From contig NZ_CP126080.1 in the NCBI RefSeq assembly GCF_030122805.1, forward strand, positions 873,001 to 937,000: 64,000 bases of DNA, written 5' to 3'. Made by a program: the position numbers and the translations under genes. Shown here piece after piece: positions 8,008 to 16,597 of the stretch (within the stretch, counting starts at the first letter, position 1; the number at the start of each line of letters is the position of its first letter). The notes beneath the pieces are model-generated. The model saw only the letters and a program-made list of their open reading frames with translations, ran no database searches and had not been told where the DNA came from. Origin of the DNA: Mesobacillus sp. AQ2 (lineage in GTDB: Bacteria; Bacillota; Bacilli; Bacillales; Cytobacillaceae).

Positions 8008-9042
8008 ATGTTTAATAAATTTGATAGTATCGACGAATTGAAGCGAAGCGTCTACATGTGGATGCTGCCGATCATCACGGTTGCCCTTGTCATCAATAGC
8101 TTCCTGAATAAGCAGAGCCAAGTTGATATGATCATAAACTCTACACTTATTTTTTGGTTTTCTGTTAGCTGGGTCCTGGCATTTATCAATCGGGGAATCC
8201 GGTTTGGAGAGTATTCCAATTTATTATTAGTCAGTATATATCATGTCTTTACCTTATTTGACGTTGTCCACAACGATTTGGCGATAACCGGCGGTTCGCT
8301 CGGTGATTTCATCGTCTGGATGCCGCTAATCATCATGTTTTTCTTTCTTGTGCTGGGAACAAAAAGAGGGTTGTATTTCTCAATCTTCATCTTCCTGATT
8401 ACCTTAACCATCGCGGTGATCCACAGCGGACAATTGACATCAGAACCCATCGATTCCCTGACTCAATTTCATGCAGCGAACATCGTCTATATTCTCGTAC
8501 TTTTTTATGCGCAAAATATGTTCCGTGCTTTTACAGAAAGAGATTTCTTTAAAAAGCACGCTTATATCGATTCCCTGACACGCGTTGCCAATCGCCATCA
8601 GATTGACGCCTGGCTAGAGGTAAAGCTCGCAGCTGCAGAAGATGATAAGAAGCCATTTTCGATCATTTTTTTCGATATTGACCATTTTAAAAAAGTGAAT
8701 GATGAGTTCGGCCATAAAATCGGTGACTGTGTGCTCAAGGAATTGTCTGCCATCATCGCTGGCAATCTAACAGACGGAGACCATTTCGGCCGCTGGGGCG
8801 GAGAGGAATTCATGCTGATCATCAATGATACCGGCGGACAAGTGTATGAAAAGGCAGAACATTTACGCAAAATCGTCGAAAACCATTGCTTTAAAGGAGC
8901 AGGCAGCCTGACTGCGAGCTTCGGAGTAACGGAATTCCAGTCCGGCGATAATATTGACTCATTGCTGAACCGTGCCGATGAAGCATTATATGCATCGAAA
9001 AACAGCGGCAGAAATAAAGTCAGCGTGAAGGAACCATCCTGA
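8008..9042 (+). CDS. Membrane GGDEF diguanylate cyclase
   Basis: A 344-residue protein with about six hydrophobic helices (residues 15-180) followed by a GGDEF domain. The active-site loop reads RWGGEEF, a functional variant, and FFDIDHFKKVND supplies the metal-binding Asp. It should make cyclic-di-GMP from GTP at the membrane. The RxxD product-inhibition site expected just upstream of GGEEF is not evident (TDGDHFGR), so feedback inhibition may be absent. Its ribosome site is GGGGAGATGAG. It is monocistronic, with a terminator overlapping its stop. An HD-GYP phosphodiesterase that could oppose it is encoded at 56862. Confidence 0.85.
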   Translation: MFNKFDSIDELKRSVYMWMLPIITVALVINSFLNKQSQVDMIINSTLIFWFSVSWVLAFINRGIRFGEYSNLLLVSIYHVFTLFDVVHNDLAITGGSLGDFIVWMPLIIMFFFLVLGTKRGLYFSIFIFLITLTIAVIHSGQLTSEPIDSLTQFHAANIVYILVLFYAQNMFRAFTERDFFKKHAYIDSLTRVANRHQIDAWLEVKLAAAEDDKKPFSIIFFDIDHFKKVNDEFGHKIGDCVLKELSAIIAGNLTDGDHFGRWGGEEFMLIINDTGGQVYEKAEHLRKIVENHCFKGAGSLTASFGVTEFQSGDNIDSLLNRADEALYASKNSGRNKVSVKEPS

Positions 9043-9062
9043 TTGTTCTGGGATGGTTTTTT
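9032..9062 (+). terminator. Intrinsic terminator overlapping the GGDEF stop
   Basis: AACCATCC (9032-9039) pairs with GGATGGTT (9051-9058) and a T run follows. The left arm is inside the last codons of the GGDEF gene. Confidence 0.8.
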
Positions 9063-9145
9063 AAATTTCCAACAATAAATGATTAAACTATATAGATAAT
9101 GTGGTAAGATAACTATGGCTAGGATTATTTAAAAATAATAGTATA

Positions 9146-9159
9146 TGAAATCGCTTTCA
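9146..9159. promoter_or_regulatory. Catabolite-response element (cre) before sdaAB
   Basis: TGAAATCGCTTTCA fits the CcpA consensus TGWAANCGNTNWCA at every position. It lies 27 bases before the sdaAB start, most likely downstream of the transcription start, which would give roadblock repression by CcpA in glucose. Confidence 0.7.
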
Positions 9160-9186
9160 ATAGATTTGTAAAAGGAGCAGTGCACC

Positions 9187-9852
9187 ATGAAATATCGTTC
9201 TGCATTTGATATTATAGGTCCGGTGATGATCGGGCCATCGAGTTCGCATACAGCCGGCGCTGCAAGGATTGGCCGCGTGGCGCGCACATTGTTCGAAAAA
9301 CAGCCGACAAAGGCCGTCATCTCCCTGTACGGCTCTTTTGCTAAAACCTATAAAGGACATGGAACAGATTTGGCACTTGTTGCCGGAATCATGGACTTTG
9401 ATACATTTGATGAACGAATTCCAGATGCTTTGAAAATCGCGGAGCAATCCGGGCTCGAAGTGGAATTCATTACCGAGGATGCTGTCACAGAGCATCCGAA
9501 CACGGTAAAAATAAATCTTTACGATGGACAGGGCAAGGAGCTTGAAATTGTCGGGATTTCCATCGGCGGCGGAACGATTGAGATCACTGAAATCAATTCG
9601 TTCAAGCTGAAGCTGTCCGGCGCCAACCCGGCGATCCTTGTCGTCCATCATGACAGGTTCGGGCTGATCTCGGCAGTGACATCTGTATTATCCAAATATC
9701 AAATTAACATCGGCCATATGGAAGTTTCCCGCAAAGACAAGGGAGACATCGCCGTCATGGTCATCGAAATGGACCACAAACTCGACGACGGAGTTTATAC
9801 GGAGTTAACAGCACTTGATGGTGTTGACCAGGTCATCCGTCTCGTTGACTAA
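9187..9852 (+). CDS. sdaAB: L-serine dehydratase, beta subunit
   Basis: A 221-residue subunit of the iron-sulfur L-serine deaminase that converts serine to pyruvate and ammonia in the cytoplasm. The N-terminus carries the family signature GPVMIGPSSSHTAGAARIG. The C-terminal third (about 148-221) is an ACT domain (NPAILVVHHDRFGLISAVTS) that may bind serine. The ATG follows AAAGGAG. It is 27 bases upstream of sdaAA, and the two subunits form one operon. A perfect cre box upstream implies carbon catabolite repression. Confidence 0.93.
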   Translation: MKYRSAFDIIGPVMIGPSSSHTAGAARIGRVARTLFEKQPTKAVISLYGSFAKTYKGHGTDLALVAGIMDFDTFDERIPDALKIAEQSGLEVEFITEDAVTEHPNTVKINLYDGQGKELEIVGISIGGGTIEITEINSFKLKLSGANPAILVVHHDRFGLISAVTSVLSKYQINIGHMEVSRKDKGDIAVMVIEMDHKLDDGVYTELTALDGVDQVIRLVD

Positions 9853-9879
9853 ATATGAGTTACATCAGGAGGGCTAGCC

Positions 9880-10785
9880 ATGTTTCGTAATGTTGCGGAG
9901 CTTGTTGAATTAGCTGAAAAAAATAACGTGAAGATCGCCGAAATCATGATTCGGCAGGAAATAGAAGTTTCAGGCCGTTCCCGCGAGGAAATCATTGCCC
10001 AGATGGACAATAACCTGCAGGTCATGGAACGCGCTGTGGAAAGAGGTTTGGCTGGCGTTAAATCCCAGACCGGCCTGACCGGCGGAGACGCAGTCTTGCT
10101 GCAAAACTATATCGCCACCGGGAAATCCTTGGGTGGGAACTTATTATTAGATGCCGTCAGCAAAGCGGTCGCGACGAATGAAGTGAACGCAGCAATGGGC
10201 ATCATCTGTGCAACACCTACTGCAGGATCAGCAGGCGTTGTGCCGGGGACACTTTTTGCAGTAAAAGAGAAATTGAACCCAACACGCATGGAAATGATCG
10301 AGTATTTGTTCACGACAGCAGCATTCGGTTTTGTCGTTGCCAACAACGCTTCGATTTCCGGAGCTGCGGGTGGCTGTCAAGCAGAAGTAGGCTCAGCTGC
10401 AAGTATGGCCGCGGCGGCAATCGTTGAAATGGCAGGCGGAACACCACAACAGTCATCTGAAGCATTTGCAATTACGATGAAAAATATGCTCGGACTGGTC
10501 TGTGACCCTGTTGCAGGGCTAGTCGAGGTTCCATGTGTAAAAAGAAACGCGATGGGTGCTTCGAACGCCATCACTGCTGCCGACATGGCACTTGCCGGCA
10601 TCACAAGCCGAATTCCTTGCGATGAAGTCATCGGTGCGATGTATGCCATCGGTCAGACGATGCCATCCGCGCTGAGGGAAACAGCAGAAGGCGGACTTGC
10701 GGCAACACCAACAGGCCGTCGCCTGGAGCAAGAAATCTTTGGGAAGCCAAAGGAAAAACTCGTAGATTATTTGATTCAGAAGTGA
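9880..10785 (+). CDS. sdaAA: L-serine dehydratase, alpha subunit (4Fe-4S)
   Basis: A 301-residue catalytic subunit. Conserved cysteines occur in ICATPTAGSAG, GGCQAEVGSA, LVCDPVAG and EVPCVKRN, matching the residues that bind the oxygen-sensitive 4Fe-4S cluster in two-subunit Firmicute enzymes. It forms the enzyme with the beta subunit encoded just upstream. The ATG is preceded by AGGAGGG. A terminator follows 6 bases after the stop. Confidence 0.93.
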   Translation: MFRNVAELVELAEKNNVKIAEIMIRQEIEVSGRSREEIIAQMDNNLQVMERAVERGLAGVKSQTGLTGGDAVLLQNYIATGKSLGGNLLLDAVSKAVATNEVNAAMGIICATPTAGSAGVVPGTLFAVKEKLNPTRMEMIEYLFTTAAFGFVVANNASISGAAGGCQAEVGSAASMAAAAIVEMAGGTPQQSSEAFAITMKNMLGLVCDPVAGLVEVPCVKRNAMGASNAITAADMALAGITSRIPCDEVIGAMYAIGQTMPSALRETAEGGLAATPTGRRLEQEIFGKPKEKLVDYLIQK

Positions 10786-10791
10786 TGTAAG

Positions 10792-10817
10792 CCACTCTCT
10801 ATCGAGGGTGGTTTTTT
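10792..10817 (+). terminator. Intrinsic terminator after sdaAA
   Basis: CCACTCTC pairs with GAGGGTGG with one mismatch, a 4-base loop and a T6 tail. Confidence 0.75.
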
Positions 10818-10924
10818 ACTTTTCCCGAACCCAAAAGTCGACAGATTTAGCACCTTCGCCTCTGTATACTGGATGAAAGAATACATAGAATCAGTCATGC
10901 AGACTTGAATAACGGAGGAAAAGG

Positions 10925-12085
10925 GTGTTTAAACGAAGTGTATTTCTCGCAGTGACGATTGGACTGGCTGGCATGAGTTCAGCCTATGCTGAAGCAACGG
11001 AGGATCTGCCCGAAATCCGTCAGAAACGTTTTGACCTGAAACAGGATTTCACTGAGAAAGAAAAGCAAATTAAATCAATGGATGCGGCGGAGCAAAAATA
11101 TCTTTCTGAACTGAAGGCACTGGATGACGAGGTGTCGAGGATTAATCAGGAAATCCGTGATCTGCAAAGCATAATGGTTGAGGCGGAGATAATTGCAGCA
11201 GATATGAAAATTGAAATCGATAAGCTGGCTCACAACATAAAGCATCGAGAGCAATTAATCAAAAAGCGTCTGCAGACCATGCAGAATCAGGACGGATTAG
11301 GCTTGTATGTGGATCTGATTTTTGATTCGAAAAATCTATCCCAGTTGTTTGATGCGGCAACCGCTGTCAGCACCTTCATTAAAGCAGATAAAGATTTACT
11401 GGCAAAGCATCAGGCAGACCTGGAGTTGAAAAAAAAGCAGGGATCAGAGTTGGAGCGGAAAATTGTTTTGCTGGAAAAAGACCAGCTTGAATTGGATTCA
11501 CTGGAGGCTGAATTGCAAAAGAGGGTCAAAGAGAAACAGCGTTTGCTTGATTCGGTTCAGAAGCAGAAACAGGAGAACGAATCCGAGCTGATGGATATGT
11601 ATGAAGTCTATGTCAACCTGGCATCCCAGGAGATTGCGATTTTGAAAGAAAAACAGAGAGTGGAGTTTAGTAGCACTCAACCAGAAGAGGGATTCATCAT
11701 GCCAGCCAGAGGCGATTTGACATCCGGCTACGGTCCAAGATGGGGAAGGCTGCATGCTGGAATCGACATTGCCGATGAATCTCCAGATTCATCCGTTGTC
11801 GCCGCAGCATCCGGAACCGTCATCCGATCCTATTATTCTGCGACATACGGAAACTGCGTCCTGATCACCCACAAGATTAACGGCAAGACCTTCACCACAC
11901 TATACGCCCATCTGGAAAAAAGCACAGTGATAACCGGACAGAGCATTAATAAAGGGGAAATGCTTGGCTACATGGGCAATACCGGAGACAGCCGCGGCAA
12001 GCATCTCCACTTCGAAATCCACGAAGGCCAGTGGAACTATGAAAAATCAAACAGCGTCGACCCGCTGCAATATGTGAAAAAATAA
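10925..12085 (+). CDS. Secreted coiled-coil M23 (LytM-type) endopeptidase
   Basis: A 386-residue protein with a signal peptide (MFKRSVFLAVTIGLAGM, cleavage near AYA at about 20-22). A long heptad-rich coiled coil follows (about 25-245). The C-terminal LytM domain has the zinc motifs HAGIDIAD (HxxxD) and HLHFEIHE (HxH). It resembles EnvC/CwlO-like murein hydrolases or activators, acting on cell-wall peptide cross-links. The complete zinc motif suggests an active enzyme rather than an EnvC-type degenerate activator. The start is GTG, preceded by GGAGGAAAAGG. It is monocistronic, flanked by terminators. Confidence 0.87.
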   Translation: MFKRSVFLAVTIGLAGMSSAYAEATEDLPEIRQKRFDLKQDFTEKEKQIKSMDAAEQKYLSELKALDDEVSRINQEIRDLQSIMVEAEIIAADMKIEIDKLAHNIKHREQLIKKRLQTMQNQDGLGLYVDLIFDSKNLSQLFDAATAVSTFIKADKDLLAKHQADLELKKKQGSELERKIVLLEKDQLELDSLEAELQKRVKEKQRLLDSVQKQKQENESELMDMYEVYVNLASQEIAILKEKQRVEFSSTQPEEGFIMPARGDLTSGYGPRWGRLHAGIDIADESPDSSVVAAASGTVIRSYYSATYGNCVLITHKINGKTFTTLYAHLEKSTVITGQSINKGEMLGYMGNTGDSRGKHLHFEIHEGQWNYEKSNSVDPLQYVKK

Positions 12086-12112
12086 GCCAGGTTTCCTTGG
12101 GAAATCTGGCTT
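12084..12112 (+). terminator. Hairpin terminator after the M23 gene
   Basis: AAGCCAG (12084-12090) pairs with CTGGCTT (12106-12112), with an inner TTCC/GGAA stem. The T tail is weak (TTGCTCTTTA). Confidence 0.65.
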
Positions 12113-12141
12113 GCTCTTTACGTTAACGTCAATGGTATAAT
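12111..12141 (+). promoter_or_regulatory. MerR-type promoter with 19-base spacer and palindrome
   Basis: TTGCTC (12111-12116) and TATAAT (12136-12141) are 19 bases apart, the long spacer typical of MerR-controlled promoters. Between them TTTACGTTAACGTCAA is a 16-base palindrome with one mismatched pair. This is the likely operator of the MerR gene at 12182. The palindrome resembles operators of LiuR-like MerR regulators of acyl-CoA metabolism (comparison from memory). Confidence 0.6.
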
Positions 12142-12181
12142 TAATTTACTGATTATTCTGTTAAAAGTAGAGGTTTTGCTT

Positions 12182-12547
12182 ATGTATTCGATTTCTGATT
12201 TGGCTGAAGAATTTGGCGTCACAACTCGGACCATCCGGTATTATGAGGAACTTGGTCTTTTGAATCCATCACGTTCCGAAGGCGGCCGCCGTGTTTACTC
12301 CAGCAGCGACCTGACAAGATTAAAGCTTGTTCTTCGAGGGAAGAGATTTGGTTTTTCACTTGAGGAAATCAAGGAGATGGTGCTGCTATTTAACGAGGAT
12401 CGCTCAGGTGAAAAGCAGTTGAAACGGACGATTGAGTACGGGGAAGAGAAACTGGCAGAAGTAAATGAGAGAATATGTGAACTGGTTGAAATCAGGGAAG
12501 AAATCGAAAGGCTGATGAAGGATTTTAAAAGGAGGCTAATTGAATGA
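12182..12547 (+). CDS. MerR family transcriptional regulator
   Basis: A 121-residue regulator. The N-terminal winged helix carries SISDLAEEFGVTTRTIRYYEELGLL, the classic MerR signature, and a C-terminal coiled coil (about 75-118) mediates dimers. There is no Cys cluster, so it is not a metal sensor. The ATG at 12182 is favoured over a TTG two codons earlier because the ribosome site AGAGG at 12168 has good spacing. Its stop overlaps the acyl-CoA dehydrogenase start (ATGA), and a MerR-type promoter lies upstream. It probably controls this operon in response to an acyl-CoA or a fatty acid. Confidence 0.85.
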   Translation: MYSISDLAEEFGVTTRTIRYYEELGLLNPSRSEGGRRVYSSSDLTRLKLVLRGKRFGFSLEEIKEMVLLFNEDRSGEKQLKRTIEYGEEKLAEVNERICELVEIREEIERLMKDFKRRLIE

Positions 12548-14217
12548 ATTTTTACGAGGAAGACCCGCAGCTTCGGGCTTTATTGAAGGATTTAATGGAT
12601 GAAGAATTTTTTGAGTACGCAGATCGGGAGCTGCGGGCGTTCGGCGAAAAATGCGCCAACGAAATCGACCAGCGCGCCAGGTTCACTGACCGAGAAGGCC
12701 AGCCGAAGCTAATCAAATTCGATGCCTATGGTGACGATATTTCGGAAGTGTGGGTGAACGATGGCTATCGGAAAACGGTCGAAGATTCATATAATACAGG
12801 GATTGTCGGTTATGTCCATAAAGAAATTCCCGAGCTCGGGCATCGCGGGAATTATATATATTCCTACGCCCAGGGCTACCTCCTGTCCCAAACGGAGCCT
12901 GGCTTTTACTGTCCGGTGACGCTGACTATGGCAACAGCTTATTTGCTGGATCAGTATGCATCATCAGAGTTAAAAGAGAAATTCCTGCCACATGTTTTAT
13001 CTACAGGTGAAACAACATTATACGAAGGCGCGACATTCCTGACCGAACGCCAGGGTGGATCCGACGTTGGTGCGAATTTAGTTAAGGCAGTCCAGACTAG
13101 TGACGGCTACAAGCTCTACGGTGAAAAATACTTCGCCTCCAACGCAGGAATGTGCGGCGCCGCAATGGTGCTTGCAAGAAAAGAAGGAGCCCCAGCTGGC
13201 ACAAAAGGTTTGACATTGTTCGCCGCACCGTGGCGCAAAGATGACGGAAAACTGAACAGCATCAAAATCCGAAGGCTAAAAGATAAGCTCGGCGTTAGGG
13301 CAGTCCCATCAGCAGAAGTCGAATTTGAAGGTGCAGAAGCTTATGTAGTTGGCGATCCTACAAAAGGCTTTTATTACATGATGGAAGCACTCAATCTTTC
13401 TCGAGTCTGCAATACCGTCGCCTCACTCGGCATCATGCGCCGCGCATATCGCGAAGCGCGGGAGTACGCACTAAAGAGGGACGCTTTCGGCAAAAAGCTC
13501 GCCGACTTCCCAATGATCAAAGACTCCCTAGTTAAAATGGCCGTAAAACTCGAAGTCGAAACCAGAACCGTCTTCAAGTACCTGCCACTATTTGAAAAAG
13601 TTATGAGGAATGAGCCAGGAGTATCAGAAAAAGACATCGTTTTGAATCGACTCTACATAGCACTTTTGAAAAAAGAAACCGCAGAACAGGCCGTCCACTT
13701 TGCACATGAAGCCATTGAAATGCACGGCGGGAATGGGTATATTGAAGACTTTGTTACACCAAGGTTGTTAAGAGATGCGCAAGTGTTGACCGTATGGGAA
13801 GGTACGGCGAATATTCTCGGACTTGAGGTATTGAGATTGATGGAGAAGTTTAATGCCGGAGGTTTGTTTTTGGAGGAGATGAAGGTGCGAATTGCTGGAA
13901 TGAACGGAGAGCATGTCGACCAAGTACGTGGTGGAATAGAGCAGCTCGAGAAACTGCTGGTGTCTCTCCAGACCGCATCATATGACCATAAGACATTTCA
14001 CTCCAAGCGTGTTGCTGAATTGATGGTGAAGATCTTTGAGAGTGTGAATGCTTTGGAGCATTCAGCTAGTGGGGATGAACGGGCAGAGAAGGTGACGGAA
14101 GTCTATATGGAAGAAACTTGGAGATCAGGACATGAATTTAATGAACGATTGAAATCAGTGGATTACTTTGATGTAGTTATGGCAATAGAGAAACTTGAGA
14201 AAGAAACTGCTGTCTAA
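12544..14217 (+). CDS. AidB-like acyl-CoA dehydrogenase family flavoprotein
   Basis: A 557-residue protein, longer than ordinary acyl-CoA dehydrogenases (about 380) and similar in size and pattern to AidB. The N-terminal domain has the AidB-like segment SQTEPGFYCPVTLTMA. The flavin-binding core contains LTERQGGSDVGAN and YFASNAG, and the C-terminal helical domain contains MHGGNGYIEDF and VWEGTANI, with Glu as the probable catalytic base. It oxidises an acyl-CoA using FAD; the substrate is uncertain. It is translationally coupled to the MerR gene. Base composition is core-like in the first half and slightly lower toward the end. Confidence 0.85.
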   Translation: MNFYEEDPQLRALLKDLMDEEFFEYADRELRAFGEKCANEIDQRARFTDREGQPKLIKFDAYGDDISEVWVNDGYRKTVEDSYNTGIVGYVHKEIPELGHRGNYIYSYAQGYLLSQTEPGFYCPVTLTMATAYLLDQYASSELKEKFLPHVLSTGETTLYEGATFLTERQGGSDVGANLVKAVQTSDGYKLYGEKYFASNAGMCGAAMVLARKEGAPAGTKGLTLFAAPWRKDDGKLNSIKIRRLKDKLGVRAVPSAEVEFEGAEAYVVGDPTKGFYYMMEALNLSRVCNTVASLGIMRRAYREAREYALKRDAFGKKLADFPMIKDSLVKMAVKLEVETRTVFKYLPLFEKVMRNEPGVSEKDIVLNRLYIALLKKETAEQAVHFAHEAIEMHGGNGYIEDFVTPRLLRDAQVLTVWEGTANILGLEVLRLMEKFNAGGLFLEEMKVRIAGMNGEHVDQVRGGIEQLEKLLVSLQTASYDHKTFHSKRVAELMVKIFESVNALEHSASGDERAEKVTEVYMEETWRSGHEFNERLKSVDYFDVVMAIEKLEKETAV

Positions 14218-14225
14218 AAGTCAAA

Positions 14226-14253
14226 ACAAGCCTAAGTCCGCTTAGGCTTGTTT
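14226..14253. terminator. Strong terminator after the acyl-CoA dehydrogenase
   Basis: ACAAGCCTAAG (14226-14236) pairs perfectly with CTTAGGCTTGT (14241-14251). A-rich and T-rich flanks would allow use in both directions. It separates core genes from the lasso cluster. Confidence 0.85.
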
Positions 14254-14354
14254 CTTTGTCGAGAAATCAGGAATTATGACTACTAAAATATTTTGAAAAT
14301 AAATTCTTTATAGGATGTTGACACTGTAAATCATAGATGGTATTTTTATCATAT

Positions 14355-14370
14355 GTTCTATATAAAGAAC
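14355..14370. promoter_or_regulatory. SinR-type operator upstream of the lasso cluster
   Basis: GTTCTATATAAAGAAC is a 16-base palindromic site with half-sites GTTCT and AGAAC. It matches the layout of the B. subtilis epsA SinR operator (GTTCT-N6-AGAAC). A possible -35 TTGACA lies at 14318-14323, so the site would fall just downstream of the promoter. The cyclase gene starts at 14412. Confidence 0.6.
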
Positions 14371-14411
14371 AAATGTATTCTATATTAAGATATCCATGGC
14401 AGGAGGAAAAG

Positions 14412-16352
14412 ATGAGCGCAATTGCAGGAATCATACATTTAAAAAAAGAGCCAGTTCCCTTCGAGCATGGAAGGAACATAATGAAAGGCCTCGAAAAATT
14501 CCCGGCAGACGATATCCAAGTCTGGCACAAACACAATGCCTTCATTGGAAATCATGCGCAATGGATCACTCCAGAATCCGTCGGAGAGCAGCAACCCTTC
14601 TATGATTCCGAAAGACAATGCGTGATCACTGCAGATGCCATCATCGATAATCGCGAAGAATTGTTCGAAAAGCTGCAAGTCGAGCGATCAAAACAGAAAC
14701 ACATGCCAGACAGCCAGCTCATTTTGCTAGCTTACTATAAATGGGGAGAAGAATCTCCAAAACACCTTGTAGGCGACTTCGCTTATATGATCTGGGATGA
14801 GAGAAACCAGAAACTATTTGGTGCGAGGGATTTTTCAGGGTCACGGACTTTGTATTATTACAAAGATGATGAGAGATTTGCTTTTTGTACTACTATTATG
14901 CCTCTTTTTACGTTGCCTGGGGTTAAGAAGGAATTGAATGAGCAGTGGATGGCAGAGTTTTTGGCTATACCAGTTAACTTTGAATCAGTTGAGCCGACTT
15001 CCACTACTTATAAACGAATAGAACAGTTGGCTCCTTCTCACTCTATTAGTTTGAAGAATGAAAGGGTTCAGTTATCTAGATATTGTTACCTTATGGAAGG
15101 TAATAAGGAATTAAAACTAAAATCAGATGAAGAGTATGAAACAGCCTTTCGGGATATGTTTGAAAAAGCTGTTAAATCTAGAATTAGAACACATCATAAT
15201 GTAGGAGCGCACTTAAGTGGGGGATTAGATTCAGGGTCAGTAGTAAGCTTTGCATCAAAAGCATTAAAACAAGAAAATAAAAAATTGAATACATTTAGTT
15301 ATATCCCGGTTGATGGATTTGAAGATTGGACCCATAAAAGCAGAGTTGCCGATGAAAGTCCCTATATAAAAGCTACTGTAAACCATGTTGGAAATATCAA
15401 TGATCATTATTTGAGTTTTGAAGATAGAAGTCCATATACTGAGATTGATGATTGGCTAGATACTTTGGAAATGCCTTATAAGTTCTTTGAGAATACGTTC
15501 TGGCTGAGAGGAATGTATGAGCAAGCTCAAAATCAAAATATAGGTGTTCTACTGAATGGACAGCGAGGAAATTGGACTATTTCTTGGGGTCCGGTGTTAG
15601 ATTTTTATGCTATTTTAATGAAAAAAATCAAATGGATAAAACTTTATCAAGAACTAAATCAATATAGCAGAAACATGGGTGTACATAAATCAAAAATTAT
15701 GGCAGCCGCTCGAAAAAAGGCCTTCCCTTTTTTATATAGTTTGATTAATACTGAAGAGCCTTTTCATTTTCCAACAATTATTAACCCAGACTTTGCAAAA
15801 CAAACTGACGTTTTCAATAAACTTCATGTTCAGGGGATCGATGTTTCCCTTTCTAAACTTCCAACAGCTTATGAAGTAAGGGATAGACAGTTTAGGCAAC
15901 TTTATTATTGGAATATAACGGGGACTTACGGGGCGAAATTTTCCTTGAGGTATTCCGTATGGGACAGAGATCCGACCAATGATTTACGTCTAATCAAGTT
16001 TTGTTTATCAGTACCTGAGAATCAATTCGTGAGTCAAGGGTTAGATCGTTCGCTTATCAGAAGGGCAACAAAAGAGTATTTACCGGATAAAGTTAGACTC
16101 AATATGAGTTCAAGAGGTGTGCAAGGCGCTGATGGAGTTCATCGAATGTCTCATAATTGGAACACTTTTATAGGGGAATTGGAAAAAATGAGTAGTGATG
16201 CTGTAACTATGAATTTCTTGGATACTCAAGTTATTAAAACAGCGATAGCAAAGATAAAAGATAACTCTAACCCTGAATATGCATTTGACTTTGATTTTAG
16301 GATTTTAATGCGCAGTTTAATAGTTCATCGCTTTATAAAAAAACTTTCTTGA
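14412..16352 (+). CDS. Lasso peptide isopeptide-forming cyclase (asparagine synthetase-like, C protein)
   Basis: A 646-residue member of the asparagine synthetase family adapted to lasso peptides: it adenylates the ring acid side chain and closes the macrolactam. The N-terminal glutaminase-like domain (about 1-190) starts MSAIAG, so the catalytic Cys2 of true asparagine synthetases is missing. The ATP-pyrophosphatase loop HLSGGLDSGSV is at about residue 268. The start at 14412 follows AGGAGG at 14401. Coding GC falls from about 45-50% in the N-terminal part to about 20-35% further on, suggesting a mosaic gene. It is directly followed by the precursor gene. Its partners are the B1, B2 and precursor proteins. 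Confidence 0.93.
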   Translation: MSAIAGIIHLKKEPVPFEHGRNIMKGLEKFPADDIQVWHKHNAFIGNHAQWITPESVGEQQPFYDSERQCVITADAIIDNREELFEKLQVERSKQKHMPDSQLILLAYYKWGEESPKHLVGDFAYMIWDERNQKLFGARDFSGSRTLYYYKDDERFAFCTTIMPLFTLPGVKKELNEQWMAEFLAIPVNFESVEPTSTTYKRIEQLAPSHSISLKNERVQLSRYCYLMEGNKELKLKSDEEYETAFRDMFEKAVKSRIRTHHNVGAHLSGGLDSGSVVSFASKALKQENKKLNTFSYIPVDGFEDWTHKSRVADESPYIKATVNHVGNINDHYLSFEDRSPYTEIDDWLDTLEMPYKFFENTFWLRGMYEQAQNQNIGVLLNGQRGNWTISWGPVLDFYAILMKKIKWIKLYQELNQYSRNMGVHKSKIMAAARKKAFPFLYSLINTEEPFHFPTIINPDFAKQTDVFNKLHVQGIDVSLSKLPTAYEVRDRQFRQLYYWNITGTYGAKFSLRYSVWDRDPTNDLRLIKFCLSVPENQFVSQGLDRSLIRRATKEYLPDKVRLNMSSRGVQGADGVHRMSHNWNTFIGELEKMSSDAVTMNFLDTQVIKTAIAKIKDNSNPEYAFDFDFRILMRSLIVHRFIKKLS

Positions 16353-16366
16353 GAGGAGGTGAAAGA

Positions 16367-16492
16367 ATGAAAAAGCAATGGCAAAGACCTGAATTAGAAG
16401 TACTTAATGTTAGCATGACAATGGCAGGACCAGGGATTAAGACCCCAGATGCCACTCAACCAGATGTTGATGAAATGGTTCACTTCAGTTAA
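16367..16492 (+). CDS. Paeninodin-like lasso peptide precursor
   Basis: A 41-residue precursor. The leader carries WQRPEL (the W/YxxPxL recognition motif bound by B1) and ends with Thr18-Met19, Thr being the conserved penultimate leader residue. The predicted core begins at Ala20: ring AGPGIKTPD, closed between Ala1 and Asp9, then tail ATQPDVDEMVHFS ending in Ser22. It closely resembles paeninodin in ring start, the TPDA-x-QPD block and the C-terminal Ser, which is the phosphorylation site there. GAGAGGAGGTGA gives a strong ribosome site. A hairpin after the gene should favour high precursor expression. The product is inferred to be secreted. Confidence 0.93.
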   Translation: MKKQWQRPELEVLNVSMTMAGPGIKTPDATQPDVDEMVHFS

Positions 16493-16522
16493 TTTGCAAT
16501 GATGATTCATACCTGAACAAAT

Positions 16523-16560
16523 GCCCTTATACAATTAATTTCCGTATGAGGGCGTTTTTT
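16523..16560 (+). terminator. Attenuating hairpin between lasso precursor and kinase
   Basis: GCCCTTATAC (16523-16532) pairs with GTATGAGGGC (16544-16553), with one G-U pair. A T6 tail follows. It lies 30 bases after the precursor stop and should make precursor mRNA more abundant than that of the downstream enzymes. Confidence 0.75.
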
Positions 16561-16597
16561 AAAAACAGTCATTAATGGATTAATTGGAGTGAGTCGA

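Noticed and set aside
14337..14411. Upstream extension of the lasso cyclase
   Set aside because: It would translate through the SinR-type operator, and the AGGAGG site supports the ATG at 14412.
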